Notes: generated by a model not told the origin, from the letters alone. Shown: positions 23,026-36,237, counted from the stretch's first letter. The stretch is 64,000 bases of DNA from Escarpia spicata (GCA_963995525.1 OZ023214.1:55308839-55372838); one strand, 5' to 3'. Numbers and translations are program-made.

Positions 23026-26000
23026 GTAACTTTTTTAAATATTCATTACCCATATAAAATTTAATGTAACCGTCAGAAAACGTCTAGATTGCTGATAATA
23101 TAAGCTATGCTGTCATACAAGCGAAACATTATGCTTATAACTTTTACCTGATCAATATTCAGCATTTGGCAACGTATTTAATTATTATTGATTATCGATA
23201 TAAAATTGTATCTAACCGTCACAAAACGTCTAGACTGCTGATATAATTAGCAGTACTGTCATACAAGCGAAATATGCTATAACTTCAAATTAATTTACTT
23301 TCAGCCTTCACCAACGTTTTCATTGGATATATACCACACTATGACTAAAAATAAAACGTCAGAAAACATGTTTATTACTGTTATTGTAAGTTGTACAGTC
23401 ATACACGCGAAATATTATGTTATTACTTTCAACTAATGATATTCAGTATTTGGCAACGGTTTTAATTGTTCATTATCACCTATACATGAAAATTAACCCT
23501 CAGAAAACGTCTATGTTGCTGTTATTGTAATCTGTACTGTCATACACGCAAAATACGATGTTATTACTTTTATTAGATCAATATTCAGCATTTGGCAGTT
23601 AGACTCATTACCCCCTATTGAAAACTAGCCGTCAGAAAATGTCTAGATTGCTGATAGTATCAGCTGTACTGTCATACAAGCGAAATATGCTATAACTTTC
23701 AATTAATTTATGTTTAGCCTTCACCAACGTTTTTATAGGATTATATACTACACTATAATTAAAAATTAACCGTCACAAAAAATATATTGCTGTTATTGTA
23801 AGTTGTACAACCATACACGCGAAATATTATGGTATGACTTTCAACTGATCGATATACAGCATTTAGCAACGGTTTTAATTGTTGATTACTCATATAAAAT
23901 TAAATCTAACCGTAAGAAAATGTCTAGATTGCTGATATTATCAGCTGTACTGTCATACATTATAACTGAAAATTAACCGCCAGAAAACAAATATTACTGT
24001 TGTTGTACAGTCATACACGCGAAATATAATGTTACTATTTTCAACTGATCGATATTCAGCATTTGGCAACGGTTTTAATTGTTCATTACCTCCTATACAG
24101 GAAAACTAACACTCAGAAAACGTCAACATTGCAGTTATTGTAAGCTATACTGTTATACAAGCCAAATATTGTGTAATCACTTTGAGTTTATCGATATTGA
24201 GCATTTCGCAAAGTTTTTGGTTCTTCTTTACCCCCTATCGATGAAAACAAACCTTCAGAAAACGTCTAGATTGCTGATATTATAAACTATACTGTCATAC
24301 AAGCGACATATTATGCTATTATTTCCAATTAATTGAGTTTTATCCTTCACCAACATTTTTATAGAATATATACCACACTCTAATCATACACGCAAAATAT
24401 TATGCTATAACTTTCCACTGATCGATATTCAACATTTAGCAACGGTTTTAATTGTTGATTACCGATATAGAATTAAATCTAAACTTCACAGAACGTCTTG
24501 ATTACTGAGATTATTAATTATACTGTCATACAAGCGAAATATTATTGTATAACTTCTAATCAATTGATTTTCACACTTTAGCAACGTTTTTATAGGATAT
24601 ATACCACACTTTAATTGAAAATTAATTGTCAGAAAGCATATATTGCTGTTATTGTAAGTTGTACAGTCATATACGCGAAATCTTTTGTTATTACTTTCCA
24701 CTGATTGATATTCAGCATTTGGCAACGGTTTCAATTGTTCATTACCACCTATGCATGAAAATTAACCCTCAGAAAACGCTAATATTGCTGTTATTGTAAG
24801 TTGTACAGTCATACGCGCAAAATGTGATGTTATTATTTTATTAGATCAGTAATCAGCATTTGGCAAAGTTTTTGAAGTCCTTCATTACCCCCTACTGAAA
24901 ACTAGCCGTCAGAAAATTTCTAGATTGCTGATATTATCAGTTGTACTGTCATACAAGCGAAATATTATGCTATAACTTCCAATTAATTTATTTTCAGCCT
25001 TCACCAACCTTTTATAGAATTATAAACCACATTATAATTAAAAATTAACCGTCAGAAAACATATTAAATATAATGTTATTACTTCAAATGATCGATTGTT
25101 ACTGTTACTGTAAGTTGTTCGGTCATACACGAGAAATATTATGCTATAACTTTCAAGTGATACATATTCAGCATTTGGCAACGGTTTTAATTGTTCATTA
25201 CCACTTATACATGAAAATTAACCCTAAAAAAACGTATATGTTGCTGTTATTGTAATCTGTACTGTCATACACGCAAAATATGATGTTCTAACCTTTATCT
25301 GATTCAGCATTTGGCAAAGTTGTTAGTCCTACCCCCCTACTAAAAGTAGCCGTCAGAATATGTCTAGATTGCTGACACTATAAGCTATACTGTCTTACAA
25401 GCGAAATATTATTCTATAACTTCTTATTAATTGATTTCCAGACTTCACCAACGTTTTTATAGGATATATACCACACTATAACTAAATATTAAACGTCCGA
25501 AAACACATATTGTTATTATCGTAAGTTGATCAGCCATACACGCGAAATATTATATTATTACTTTCAACTGATCGATATTTAGCATTTCCACATGAATACT
25601 AACCATCAGTAAACGTCAACATTGCTATTATTGTAAGCTGTTTTTTTATACAAGCCAAATATTGTATTATCACTTATAGTTTATTGTTATTCGGTGTTTC
25701 GCAACGTTTTTAATTGTTGATTACCCATATAGAATTAAATCAAACCTTCAGAAAACGTCTTGATTGCTAATATTATAAACTATACTGTCATACAAGTGAA
25801 ATATTATTGTATAACTTCTAATCAATTGATTTTCATCCTTTAGCAACGTTTTTATAGGATATATACCACACTTTAATTAAAAATTAATAGTCAGAAAGCA
25901 TACATTGCTGTTATTGTAAGTTGTACAGTCATATACACGAAATATTTTATTATTACTTTCCACTGATTGATATTCAGCATTTGGCAACGGTTTTAATTGT

Positions 26001-29000
26001 TCATTATCACCTATACATGAAAATTAACCCTCAGAAAACGTCTATGTTGCTGTTATTGTAATCTGTACTGTCATACACGCAACATTTTATGTTATTACTT
26101 TTATTAGATCAATATTCAGCATTTGGCAGTTTTTAAGACTCATTACCCCCTATTGAAAACTAGCCGTCAGAAAATGTCTAGATTGCTGATATTATCAGCT
26201 GTACTGTCATACAAGCGAAATATTATGCTATAACTTTCAATTAATTTATTTTTAGCCTTCACCAACGTTTTTATAGGATTATATACTACACTATAATTAA
26301 AAATTAACCGTCACAAAAAATATATTGCTGTTATTGTAAGTTGTACAACCATACACGCGAAATATTAAGCTATGACTTTCAACTGATCGATATACAGCAT
26401 TTAGCAACGGTTTTAATTGTTGATTACCCATATAAAATTAAATCTAACCGTAAGAAAATGTCTAGATTGCTGATATTATCAGCTGTACTGTCATACATTA
26501 TAACTGAAAATTAACCGCCAGAAAAAAAATATTACTGTTGTTGTACAGTCATACACGCGAAATATCATGTTACTATTTTCAACTGATCGATATTATGCAT
26601 TTGGCAACGGTTTTAATTGTTCATTACCTCCTATACAGGAAAACTAACACTCATAAAACGTCAACATTGCAGTTATTGTAAGCTATAACGTCATAGAAGC
26701 CAAATATTGTGTAATCACTTTGAGTTCATCGATATTGAGCATTTGGCAACGTTTTTCTCAATACCCCCTATTGATGAAAACTAGCCGTCAGAAAACGTAT
26801 AGATTACTTATATTATCAACTATACCGTTATGCAAGCGAAATATTATGTTATAACTTCCAATTCATTGGTTTTCAGCCTTCACCAACCTTTTAATACAAT
26901 TATATACCACACAAAAACAAAAAAATTATCGTTAGAAAACATATATTGCTGTTATTATAAATTGTACAGTCACACACTCGAAATGTTATGCTATATCTTT
27001 CAACTGATCGATATTCAGCATTTGGCAACGGTTTATTTGTTCAGTACTACCTATACATGACAATTAACCATCAGAAAACGCTTATGTTGCTGTTATTGTA
27101 ATTTGTAGTGTCATATACGCAAAATGTTATGTTATTATTTTTATTAGATCAATAATCAGCATTTGGCAAAGTTTTTAAGTCCTTCATTACCCCCTATTGA
27201 AAACTAGTCGTCAGAAAATGTCTAAATTGCTGATATTATCAGTTGTACTGTCATACAAGAGAAATATTATGCTATAACTTCCAATTAAATGATTTTCAGC
27301 CTTCACCAACCTTTTTATAGAATTGTAAACCACATTATAATTAAAAATTAACCGTCAGAAAACATATATATCTGTTATTGTAAGTTGTTCAGTCAGACAC
27401 GATAAATATTATGCTATAACTTTCAACTGATACATATTCAGCATTTGGTAACGGTTTTAATTGTTCATTACCATCTATACATGAAAATTAACAATCGGAA
27501 AACGTCTATGTTGTTGTTACTGTAATCTGTACAGTCATACGCGCAAAATATGATGTTATTACTTTTATCTGATCAATATTCAACATTTGGCAAAGTTTTT
27601 AGTCCTTCATTACCCCCTATTAAAAAGTACCCGTCAGAAAACGTCTATGTTTGTGTTATAGTAAGCTGTACTGTCATAAACGCAAAATATTATGTGATTA
27701 CTTTTAACTGATCAATATTCAGCATTTAGTAGTTTTTAGCCATTCATTACCCCCTATTTAAATCTAGCCGTCAGAAAATTTATAGATTGCTGACTGTCAT
27801 ACAACCGAAATATTATTCTATAACTTCCAGTTAATTGATATTGACCCTTCACCAACGTTTTTAAAGGATATATACTACACTATACCTAAAAATTTACCTT
27901 TAAAAAAAAATATATTGCTGTTATTATAAATTGTACAGTCATACACTCGAAATATTACGCTATATCTTTCAACTGATCGATATTCAGCATTTGGCAACGG
28001 TTTTAATTGTTGATTACCCATATAAAATTTAATCTAACCGTAAGAAAACGTCTAGATTGCTGATATTATCAGCTATTCTGTCACACTCCAATTAATAGAT
28101 TTTTGCCTTCACCAACGTTTTTAAAGGATATATACCACACTACAATTAAAAATTAACCGTCAGAAACATATATTGCTGTTATTGTAAGTTGTATAACCAT
28201 ACACGCGGTCGATATTCAGCATTTGGCAACGGTTTGAATTTTTCAGTACCACCTATACATGAAAATTAAACCTTAGAAAACGTCTATGTTGCTTTTATTG
28301 TAAGCTATATTGTCATACAAGCCAAGTATTGTATTATCACTTTTAACTTATTCATATTGAGTATTTGGCAACGTTTTAAATTGTTGGTTACCCATATAGA
28401 ATTATATCTAACCTTCAGAAAACGTCTTGAATGCTGATATTATTAACTATACTGTCATACAAGCGAAATATTATGCTATAGCTTCCAATTAATTGATTTT
28501 CCGCCTTCACCAACGTTTTTAAAGAATATATACCACACTATAACTAAAAATTAACCGTCAGAAAAAATATATTGCTGTTATTGTAAGTTGTTCAGTCATA
28601 CACGCAAAATTTGTTGCTGACTTACAGCAAATAAGATATTCAGTATTTGGCAACGACTTTAATTGTTCAGTACCACCTATACATGAAAATTAACCCACAG
28701 AAAACGTCTATGTTGCTGTTGTTGTAATCTGTATTGTCATACACGCAAAATATGATGTTATTTTCTTTTATTAGATTAATATTCAGCATTTATCAAAGTT
28801 TCTAGTCCTTCATTAACCCCTATTGAAAACTAGCCGTCAGAAAATGTCTAGATTTCTAACATTATCAGCAATACTGTCAAACAAGTGAAATGTTATTCTA
28901 TAACTTCCAATTAATAAATTTTGAGCCTTCACCAACATTTTTAAAGGATATATACCACACTATACCTAAAAATAAACCCTCAGGAAACATATAGATTGCT

Positions 29001-29405
29001 GTTATAGCAAGTTGTACAGCTATACACACAACATATTATGTAACGACTTTCCACTTATCGATATTCAGCATTTAGCAACGGTTTTAATTGTTGATTACCG
29101 ATATAGAATTAAATCTAACCGTAAGAAAACGTCTAGATTGCTGATATTATCAACTGTACTGTCATACAAGTGAAATATTATTCTATAATTTCCAATTAAT
29201 TTATTTTGAACCTTCACCAACGTTTTTGAAGGATATATACCACACTAGAACTAAAAATTAGCCGTCAAAAAACATATATATTGCTGTTATAGTAAGTTGT
29301 ACAGCCATACACCCGAAATATTATGCTGCGACTTTTACTGATAGATATTCTACATTTGGCAACGGTTTTAATAATTCATAACCACCCATACATAAAAATT
29401 ACCCG
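23026..29405. repeat. Satellite 2: AT-rich unit of about 140 bp, roughly 45 units
   Basis: Units share an AACCGTCAGAAAACGT[CA]T block, TGCTGTTATTGTAA or TGCTGATATTATCA, ACTGTCATACA[CA]GCGAAATATTATG, and either CAGCATTTGGCAACGGTTTT or CAGCCTTCACCAACGTTTTT. Two to three subtypes alternate, so the array has a higher-order structure. Positions 23,452-24,210 recur almost unchanged at 25,983-26,748 (offset about 2.53 kb, near 18 units). The short open frames here are not coding. The right edge is a sharp junction at GTCAG|TATGGC with a LINE fragment. Confidence 0.93.
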
Positions 29406-29863
29406 TCAGTATGGCACACAGGCTGCTTGAATTGTTGCTTACCCATCCTAGATTTGAATCCATTCCATGCCTCCTTAGCATTAGCACTCCTAAATTTTCC
29501 CTCGACTTTGTTCTTGAATTCAAGTTTGGCAATCCTAGCAAGTCTTTTAAATTCCTTTTCTTTCTCACAATATGCATCCTTCTTTCCCTGCAGAAATGCA
29601 AATTTATTTTCATTCAGGTACACTTTAAGGTCCTTCGTTATCCAAGGCTTGTTGTTCGGGTACAAGCGCACTGTCATTGATAACTGACTCTTCACAGAAT
29701 TTGACATAAGACGACAGAGAGTCCGCAAGTTCAGAGGGGTCAAAGCAGCTGTCCATAAAAATATCCCACTCTGTTCGTTCAAAACAACCACGGAAATCCT
29801 CCATGCTTCAGATGTCCAGAGTTATTAAACACGTATTCTACGTTTTTTTCTCTTCAAATTTTG
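29406..29863 (-). pseudogene. Internal LINE fragment, copy 1 (at the satellite 2/3 junction)
   Basis: The minus strand reads GIFLWTAALTPLNLRTLCRL in one frame and, after a shift, VRLYPNNKPWITKDLKVYLN, KEFKRLARIAKLEFKNKVEG and KEAWNGFKSRMGKQQFKQPV. This is the linker between endonuclease and RT of a jockey-superfamily (Rex/Babar-like) LINE. The same fragment appears four more times in satellite 3; this copy is cut at TATGGC by the satellite 2 junction. No catalytic domain is present. Confidence 0.75.
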
Positions 29864-30177
29864 TCTGTACATCGGCAAAAAATGCACAACGTTATGATTA
29901 GAGCAGCCAAGTGGTGTACAGAATACCAACACATCCACAAAATCTTTGATCCTCAACTAAACTTTCAACACATCCAGTCTCCATGATCGTCAACCAGACT
30001 TGGTATTACCACATCCTTAATATCCATAATCCTCAAACATAGAGAATATAAATACATATTTTGTATTCACAATATTAAACCACACAGAGTATCAATACAT
30101 CAACAGTGTCCTTGATCATCGACCACACAGCGTGTCCAACACCTACACTTCTGCAGTGTTTACAATACCAAACCACA
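29864..30177. repeat. Satellite 3 (left part)
   Basis: The sequence is typical 43-bp satellite 3 (CACATCCA, TGATC[CA]TCAACCACACAG) with a lead-in (GCACAACGTTATGATTAGAG) that also follows the LINE fragments near 38,743 and 42,179. It is broken at 30,178 by the LINE copy that starts TTTACCATCAAAG. Confidence 0.85.
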
Positions 30178-32409
30178 TTTTACCATCAAAGTAAAATCAG
30201 AAAGGAATAGTAAAAAGCAGTATAGGAGAAATTCCCACAAAGGAAGGTATAAGGACATGAGGAAATATTTAGCAAAGATAGACTGGAATAACACACTGAA
30301 GAATAAGACAGCAACCGAATGCTGGAATATCTTAAGTAGTGAAATTAAGTGCATAGTCGATAAATTTGTACCTTTCAAAAAACAAGGGAAACGGTCTAAA
30401 AAGAAACACTTATCGAAAGAAGCCATTAGAAAAATTAAGTATAAACAAATGATGTGGAAGTCATATAGATGTACTGGAAATGATGAAGACTACAACATTT
30501 ATAAAGAAGCACTTAATCAAGCTACAGCTGAAATTAGAAATTCAAAGAGAAGCTATGAAAAAAAATTTGCTAGTAATATAAAACATGACAGTAAGAGTTT
30601 TTATGCGTATATTCGAAGCAAACAGAAAGTTCAGGATAAGGTCGGTCCTCTAGAAGATAGTGCTGGAAATACAATATCAGAGGGATTCTTAATGGCAGAA
30701 GACCTGAATGAGTATTTTAGTTCAGTGTTTACCAGGGAAGATATTAGTTCACTGCCAGTACCAGAGGCTAAGTTCAAGGGGGCAGATTCAGACTATTTAG
30801 GACAGTTAGTTGTAACCTCGGAAATGGTAGCTAAGAAAATAAGGACTATGAAGGATAATAAATCACCTGGAGTGGACGGGATTCCGCCCAAACTACTATT
30901 GGAAATTGTAGAACAAATTAGCGCACCGCTTGCAACAGTTTTCAATTTGTCATTAGAAGAGGGAGTGGTTCCTTTAGAATGGAAAGAGGCAAACATTATA
31001 CCGTTATTTAAAAAAGGTTCGAGAAACAAGTCAGAGAACTATAGACCAGTGAGTTTAACATCAGTGATTTGCAAATTATTAGAAAGACTAATTAAAGATC
31101 ACATGGTGGATTTTCTTGTTAAACATAACTTGATAAACCCATCTCAACATGGGTTTTTAAAAGCGAGGTCATGCTTAACAAATATGTTATGTTTTTTGGA
31201 AGACATCACTAGGTGGGTAGATGAGGGATCACCAGTAGATATCATCTATTTAGATTTTCAAAAAGCTTTCGACAAAGTACCACATCAAAGATTACTCCTT
31301 AAGCTAAAGGCCCATGGCATAGGAAATGGTATAATAAACTGGATAGAAAAATGGCTGAATGACAGAAGACAACGTGTAGTAGTTGATGGGGAGGCTTCAA
31401 ACTGGAAATCGGTATTGAGTGGGGTACCACAGGGATCAGTACTAGGACCTATATTATTCTTAATATATATCAACGATTTGGACGATGATATAACAAGCAA
31501 GGTGTTGAAATTTGCGGATGATACAAAAGTGTTTAGAAGGATTAAAAGTGATGGAGACAGACAGCATTTACAAGATGATCTTGATAGGTTGATCAAATGG
31601 TCTGAAAAGTGGCAAATGCTGTTCAATTTTGGGAAATGTAAATGCCTCCACACAGGTCATGGGAATGAAGAGGTAAAATATAAAATGGGGGGTACTGTTC
31701 TAAGTACTACTGTAAAAGAAAAGGACTTAGGGTTAACCATTAGTGCTGATATGAAGGTTTCAAAGCAGTGCGGAATTGCAGCGTCAAAGGGAAATCAAAT
31801 CCTTGGATTAATTAGGCGAAATATAGCGTATAAGAAAAAAGAATTAATAGTGCCGCTGTACAAAACAATAGTGAGGCCTCATTTAGAATATTGTATACAA
31901 GCATGGAGGCCATATCGCAAGAAGGACATAGATATGCTAGAAAGAGTACAGAGGAGAGCGACTAAAATGATACCAAATCTGAGGGATCTTAGTTACGAAA
32001 TACGCCTAAAAGAATGTGGTTTAACAACACTAGAGACCAGGAGATTGAGAGGAGATCACATAGAAGTGTTTAAAATATTGAATGGTTATGAAAATATTGA
32101 TAGAAACATTTTTTTCTCAGTTAAGAAAGATAGAAGGACCAAAGGACATAAAGCTACATTAGTAAAGGAGCAGTGTAGATTAGATATAAGAAAGTTCTCA
32201 TTCTCACAAAGGAATGTAAATGAATGGAACAGATTATCTCCTGATTGTGTTGGTGCTAGTAGCGTGAATATGTTTAAAAATAAAATCGACACACACCTTA
32301 AAAATGCGGGATACATGTAGATAAAAAGTATTGGACTCTCGATAAGCCAAAAGGCTTCCTTGTCCAACTGCCATCCAGAGTAATTTTTTGGATGGCAATC
32401 TTATTAAAT
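30178..32409 (+). mobile_element. 5'-truncated CR1-like LINE with uninterrupted ORF2 C-terminal two thirds
   Basis: The element interrupts satellite 3: the left flank CAATACCAAACCACAT continues as satellite in the paralogue at 39,040, and satellite resumes at TGAAATATCCATGATC. It lacks ORF1 and most of the endonuclease and keeps the 3' end. The 3' UTR is about 90 bp with a small AAGCC-AAAA-GGCTT stem-loop and ends near TTATTAAATC without a long poly(A). It is closely related to the copy at 12,378-15,391. Confidence 0.85.
30179..32320 (+). CDS. Reverse transcriptase of a CR1-like LINE (ORF2, N-terminus missing)
   Basis: One frame is open from the 5' junction to the TAG at 32,318 (about 713 codons; first ATG 30,257). 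Numbering from that ATG: basic linker with KKQGKRSKKKHLSKEAIRK (42-60), DNKSPGVDGIPPKLLLEI (200-217), IIPLFKKGSRNKSENYRPV (247-265), NPSQHGFLKARSCLT (294-308), motif A YLDFQKAFDKVPH (331-343), motif B GVPQGSVLGPILFLIYIND (389-407), motif C KFADDTKVF (418-426), then thumb and tail with HLEYCIQAWRPY and LERVQRRATKMI. The three catalytic Asp are in place. It would copy element RNA at a nicked target. Without an endonuclease, ORF1 and promoter it cannot be autonomous, but it has no stop or frameshift, so it is a young copy or a good consensus source. Confidence 0.9.
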   Translation, partial: FTIKVKSERNSKKQYRRNSHKGRYKDMRKYLAKIDWNNTLKNKTATECWNILSSEIKCIVDKFVPFKKQGKRSKKKHLSKEAIRKIKYKQMMWKSYRCTGNDEDYNIYKEALNQATAEIRNSKRSYEKKFASNIKHDSKSFYAYIRSKQKVQDKVGPLEDSAGNTISEGFLMAEDLNEYFSSVFTREDISSLPVPEAKFKGADSDYLGQLVVTSEMVAKKIRTMKDNKSPGVDGIPPKLLLEIVEQISAPLATVFNLSLEEGVVPLEWKEANIIPLFKKGSRNKSENYRPVSLTSVICKLLERLIKDHMVDFLVKHNLINPSQHGFLKARSCLTNMLCFLEDITRWVDEGSPVDIIYLDFQKAFDKVPHQRLLLKLKAHGIGNGIINWIEKWLNDRRQRVVVDGEASNWKSVLSGVPQGSVLGPILFLIYINDLDDDITSKVLKFADDTKVFRRIKSDGDRQHLQDDLDRLIKWSEKWQMLFNFGKCKCLHTGHGNEEVKYKMGGTVLSTTVKEKDLGLTISADMKVSKQCGIAASKGNQILGLIRRNIAYKKKELIVPLYKTIVRPHLEYCIQAWRPYRKKDIDMLERVQRRATKMIPNLRDLSYEIRLKECGLTTLETRRLRGDHIEVFKILNGYENIDRNIFFSVKKDRRTKGHKATLVKEQCRLDIRKFSFSQRNVNEWNRLSPDCVGASSVNMFKNKIDTHLKNAGYM

Positions 32410-33020
32410 CTTGAAATATCCATGATCATCAACTGCACAGTGCCCAATACAAACACAGTGTTTATTATCCTCAACCACACAGGGTATCAGCATTTTTCGA
32501 TGATCAATCACACAGTGTACATCATATCCGCAGTTTCCTTGATCATCAACAAAACAGTGGCCCTCAAGCGCAGGGAGTACAAATATATCCACAATGTCCA
32601 TGGTAATCAGTCACTCAGGTTATGTACACATCCAAAGATTCCTTGAACATCAACCACACAGTGTCCAACACAACCGCAATGTCCTTGATCATCAATCACA
32701 CTGTGTTCATCACACTCGCCGTGTTCTTGTTTATTAACCACACAGAGTACCAACACATTCACACTAAATCAGACAGGATATTAATATATCCATAGTGTCC
32801 ACGATAATCAACCACACAGTGTACAGACACATCCACTATCTCCATGGTCATCAACCACACAGAGTACCAACATATCCACAGTGTCCTTCGTGATTAACCA
32901 GAGTGAGTACCTATACATCGAAGTACCTTGAACCTCAACAACACAGTTTTCATCATATCCGCCGTGTCCTTGATCATCAATCACTCAGAATATCAACACA
33001 TCCACGGTGTCCATGATCTT

Positions 33021-33740
33021 CTACTGGTACAGTGTGAGAATCTAGCAGAGCCTGGAATATGTTAGTAAAAATCCTCCCCGGCTGAGCCGCACACGTCTTT
33101 AAGACTTTGTTTTTCACTCAATCAAGGCCTGAAGCTGTGTCTGCGTTGAATCTGGAAACGTTTTCACAACCTCATCCTCAGATAGTTCAATGTGTTCTGG
33201 TACAACAGTCTGACACAGAGATGTACATTGACCACGAAAATCATTAACATCAAACCGAGCATAAAAACGGTTAAGTTCATTTGCTGCAGAAACAGAATCA
33301 CCAGTATGGCACATAGGCTGCTTGAATTGTAGTTACCCATCCTAGTTTTGAGTCCATTCCATGCCTCCTTAGCATTAGCACTCCTAAATGTTCTCTCGAC
33401 ATTGTTCTTGAATTCAAGTTTGGCAATCCTAGGAAGTCTTCTAAATTCCTTTTCTTTCTCACGATATGCATCCTTCTTTCCCTGCAGTAATGAAAATTTC
33501 TTTTCATTCAGGTACACTTTAAGGTCCTTCGTTATCCAAGGCTTGTTGTTCGGGTACAAGCGCACTGTCCTGGTATTGATAACTGACTCTACACAGAATT
33601 TGACATAAGACGACATAGTGTCCGCAAGTTCAGAGGGGTCAAAGCAGCTGTCCATAAAAACATCCTACTCTGTTCCTTCAAAACAACCTCGTAACTACTC
33701 CATGCTTCAGGTGTCCAGAGTTGAGAAACACGAGTTCTAG
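33021..33740 (-). pseudogene. Internal LINE fragment, copy 2
   Basis: The minus strand reads MDSCFDPSELADTMSSYVKF, VRLYPNNKPWITKDLKVYLN, KEAWNGLKTRMG, then with a shift ANELNRFYARFDVNDFRGQC and VVPEHIELSEDEVVKTF, and finally TCAAQPGRIFTNI. It spans the endonuclease-RT linker into the first RT segment. It has no endonuclease core and no YADD box. Boundaries (CTACTGGTACAG on the left, CACGAGTTCTAGG on the right) are the same as in the next copies. It differs from copies 3 and 4 by several percent. Confidence 0.8.
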
Positions 33741-34519
33741 GTTTTTCACAACACAGAGTACCAACAGATACATAGTGTCCATGATCCTCAACCTCAGTGA
33801 CAACACATCCACAATGTACATGATCCTCAGTCAACAGTGTCCAACACATCCACAGTATCCATGATCATCAAATACACAGAGTGTCCAACACGTTTTCACT
33901 GTCCATGATCTGCAGTTTTCACAATACTAAACCACGCAGAGTATCAACACATCAATAGAGTCTGTGATTTTCAACCACTCAGAGTACCAATACATCCACA
34001 GCATCCTTGATCATCAATTCAGAGTATGAACTCATCAACAATGTCCATGATCTTCAACCACACAAAGTATAAAACTACACAGTGTGCTTGTTCCTCAACC
34101 ATACAATATCAACACATCCAGTTTCTGCGATCCTCAACCACCACATCCACAGTGTCCATGATCGTAAACACATCCATACAATCCAAGATCTTCAATGACA
34201 CAGAGTGTCAACACAATTGAAATGTCCATGATCATCAACTGCACAGTGCCCAACCCATCCTCAACCACACAGAGTATCAGCATTTCTCGATCATCAATCA
34301 CACAGTGTACATCATATCCGCAGTGTCCTTGATAATAAAAAACACAGTGTCCCTCAACCGCGGGGAGTACAAATACATCCACAATGTCCATGGTAATCAG
34401 TCACTCAGGGTATGTACACATCCACAGTGTCATTGAACATTAACCAGACAGTGTCCAAACACACCCACAATGTCCATGGTCATCAACCACACAGTATCCA
34501 ACACAACCGCAATGTCATG

Positions 34520-35183
34520 ATTTTATATGGCGTGTAAATGCATTATCTGCTAATTTTGTGTTTTGTAATATAAACATAAAACGTCAATTATATATGTCGT
34601 ATTGTATATCTTTCTATGGTGTATGTCTGTGGAACTTGCAAAACAAACATCTTGATATGTTTTATACTACGTGGCGCAAAGGTATCAGAAAACTGTTTAA
34701 TCTACCAGTTTGCACGCATTGTAATATGGTGCCACTTTTAACAGACTGTTTACCGATTCAAATTCAAATTATGAATCGAATGGTACAATTTATGCAGAGT
34801 TGCTTGAAATGCAGTAACTCCAGTTTGAAAATGCTCTCTCATCTAGCCTTTCAAGGTAGTGGGTCATATATGTCTAAAAGTTTTAACTATATCATGTCCA
34901 AATTCAAACTTGATGCCATGACATTCTTTCGAATGAAGTCTAATCAGTTTTATGGTATGATTCAAGACCACTACCAGGAGGGGCTGGATGATGAACTAGT
35001 ATGTAGGGTCTCATTTGCAAAAGATGTATTACATAATATAAATAATGTGGGTAGCTCTTCCTTTTTAGCCATTTACGAGCTGCGCTCATTGCTTACTGTT
35101 TTATGTACACAGTAACTTATATACATTGATTTAGTTGAATTGTACAATTTTAGTACGAATAAATGTATTATTATTATTATTAT
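34520..35183 (+). mobile_element. 5'-truncated LINE 3' end inserted in satellite 3 (block A)
   Basis: An open frame 34,558-35,115 (185 codons) reads SYCISFYGVCLWNLQNKHL, FYTTWRKGIRKLFNLPV, HCNMVPLLTDCLPIQIQI and LAFQGSGSYMSKSFNYI. This is the C-terminal domain that follows the RT in CR1/L2/I-type ORF2 proteins. It is followed by AATAAA at 35,158 and a (TTA)n tail ending at 35,183. The empty site is visible in the paralogous satellite at 32,671-32,700 (CCGCAATGTCCTTGATCATC). A short TGAT may be the target-site duplication. No RT core is present. Confidence 0.82.
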
Positions 35184-35519
35184 TTGATCATCAATCACAC
35201 AGTGTTCATCATATTCGCCGTGTCCTTGTTTATCAACCACACAGAGTATTAACACATTCACACACAATCAGACAGAATATTAACACATCCATTGTGTCCA
35301 CGATAATCAACCACACAGTGTACAGACACATCCACTATGTCCATGGTCATCAACCACACAGAGTACCTACATATCCACAGTGTCCTTCGTGATTAACCAG
35401 AGTGAGTAGCTATAAATCGAAGTACCTTGACCCTCAACAACACAGTTTTCATCATATCCGCCGTGTCCTTGATCGTCAATTACTCAGAATATCAACTCAT
35501 CCACGGTGTCCTTGATCCT

Positions 35520-36237
35520 CTACTGGTACAGTGTGAGAATCTAGCAGAGCCTGGAATATGGTAGTAAAAATCCTCCCCGGCTGAGCCGCACACGTCTTTA
35601 AGACTTTGTTTTTAACTATATCAAGGCCTGAAGCTGTGTCTGCGTTCAATCTGGAAACGTTTTCACAACCTCATCCTCAAAGAGTTCAATGTGTTCTGGT
35701 ACAACAATTTGATACAGTACATTGACCATGAAAATCATTAAAATCAAACCGAGCATAAAAACGGGTAAGTTCATTTGCTGCAGTAACATAATCACCAGTA
35801 TGGCACACAGGCTGCTTGAATTGTTGCTTACCCATCCTAGTTTTGAGTCCACTCCATGCCTCCTTAGTATTAGCACTTCTAAATTTCCCCTCGACTTTGT
35901 TCTTGAATTCAAGTTTGGCAATCCTAGCAAGTCTTCTAAATTTCTTTTCTTTCTCACGATATGCATCCTTCTTTCCCTGCAGTAATGCAAATTTCTTTTG
36001 ATTAAGGTACACTTTAAGTTTCCTTCCTTATCCAGGGCTTGTTGTCCGGGTACAAGCGCACTGTCCTGGTATTGATAACTGATTCTTCACAGAATTTGAC
36101 AAAAGACGACATAGTGTCCGCAAGTTCAGAGGGGTCAAAGCAGCTGTTCATAAAAAATATCCCACTCTGTTCCTTCAAAACAACCATGTAACTCCTCCAT
36201 GCTTCATGTGTACAAAGTTGAGAAACACGAGTTCTAG
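35520..36237 (-). pseudogene. Internal LINE fragment, copy 3 (block A)
   Basis: The boundaries and linker-to-RT content match copy 2. Readable pieces are KKFALLQGKKDAYREKEKKF, LARIAKLEFKNKVEGKFRSA, ELTRFYARFDFNDFHGQC and EHIELFEDEVVKTF. A frameshift near 36,018 (AGTTTCC where copy 4 has AGGTCC) breaks the frame. Not functional. Confidence 0.8.
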
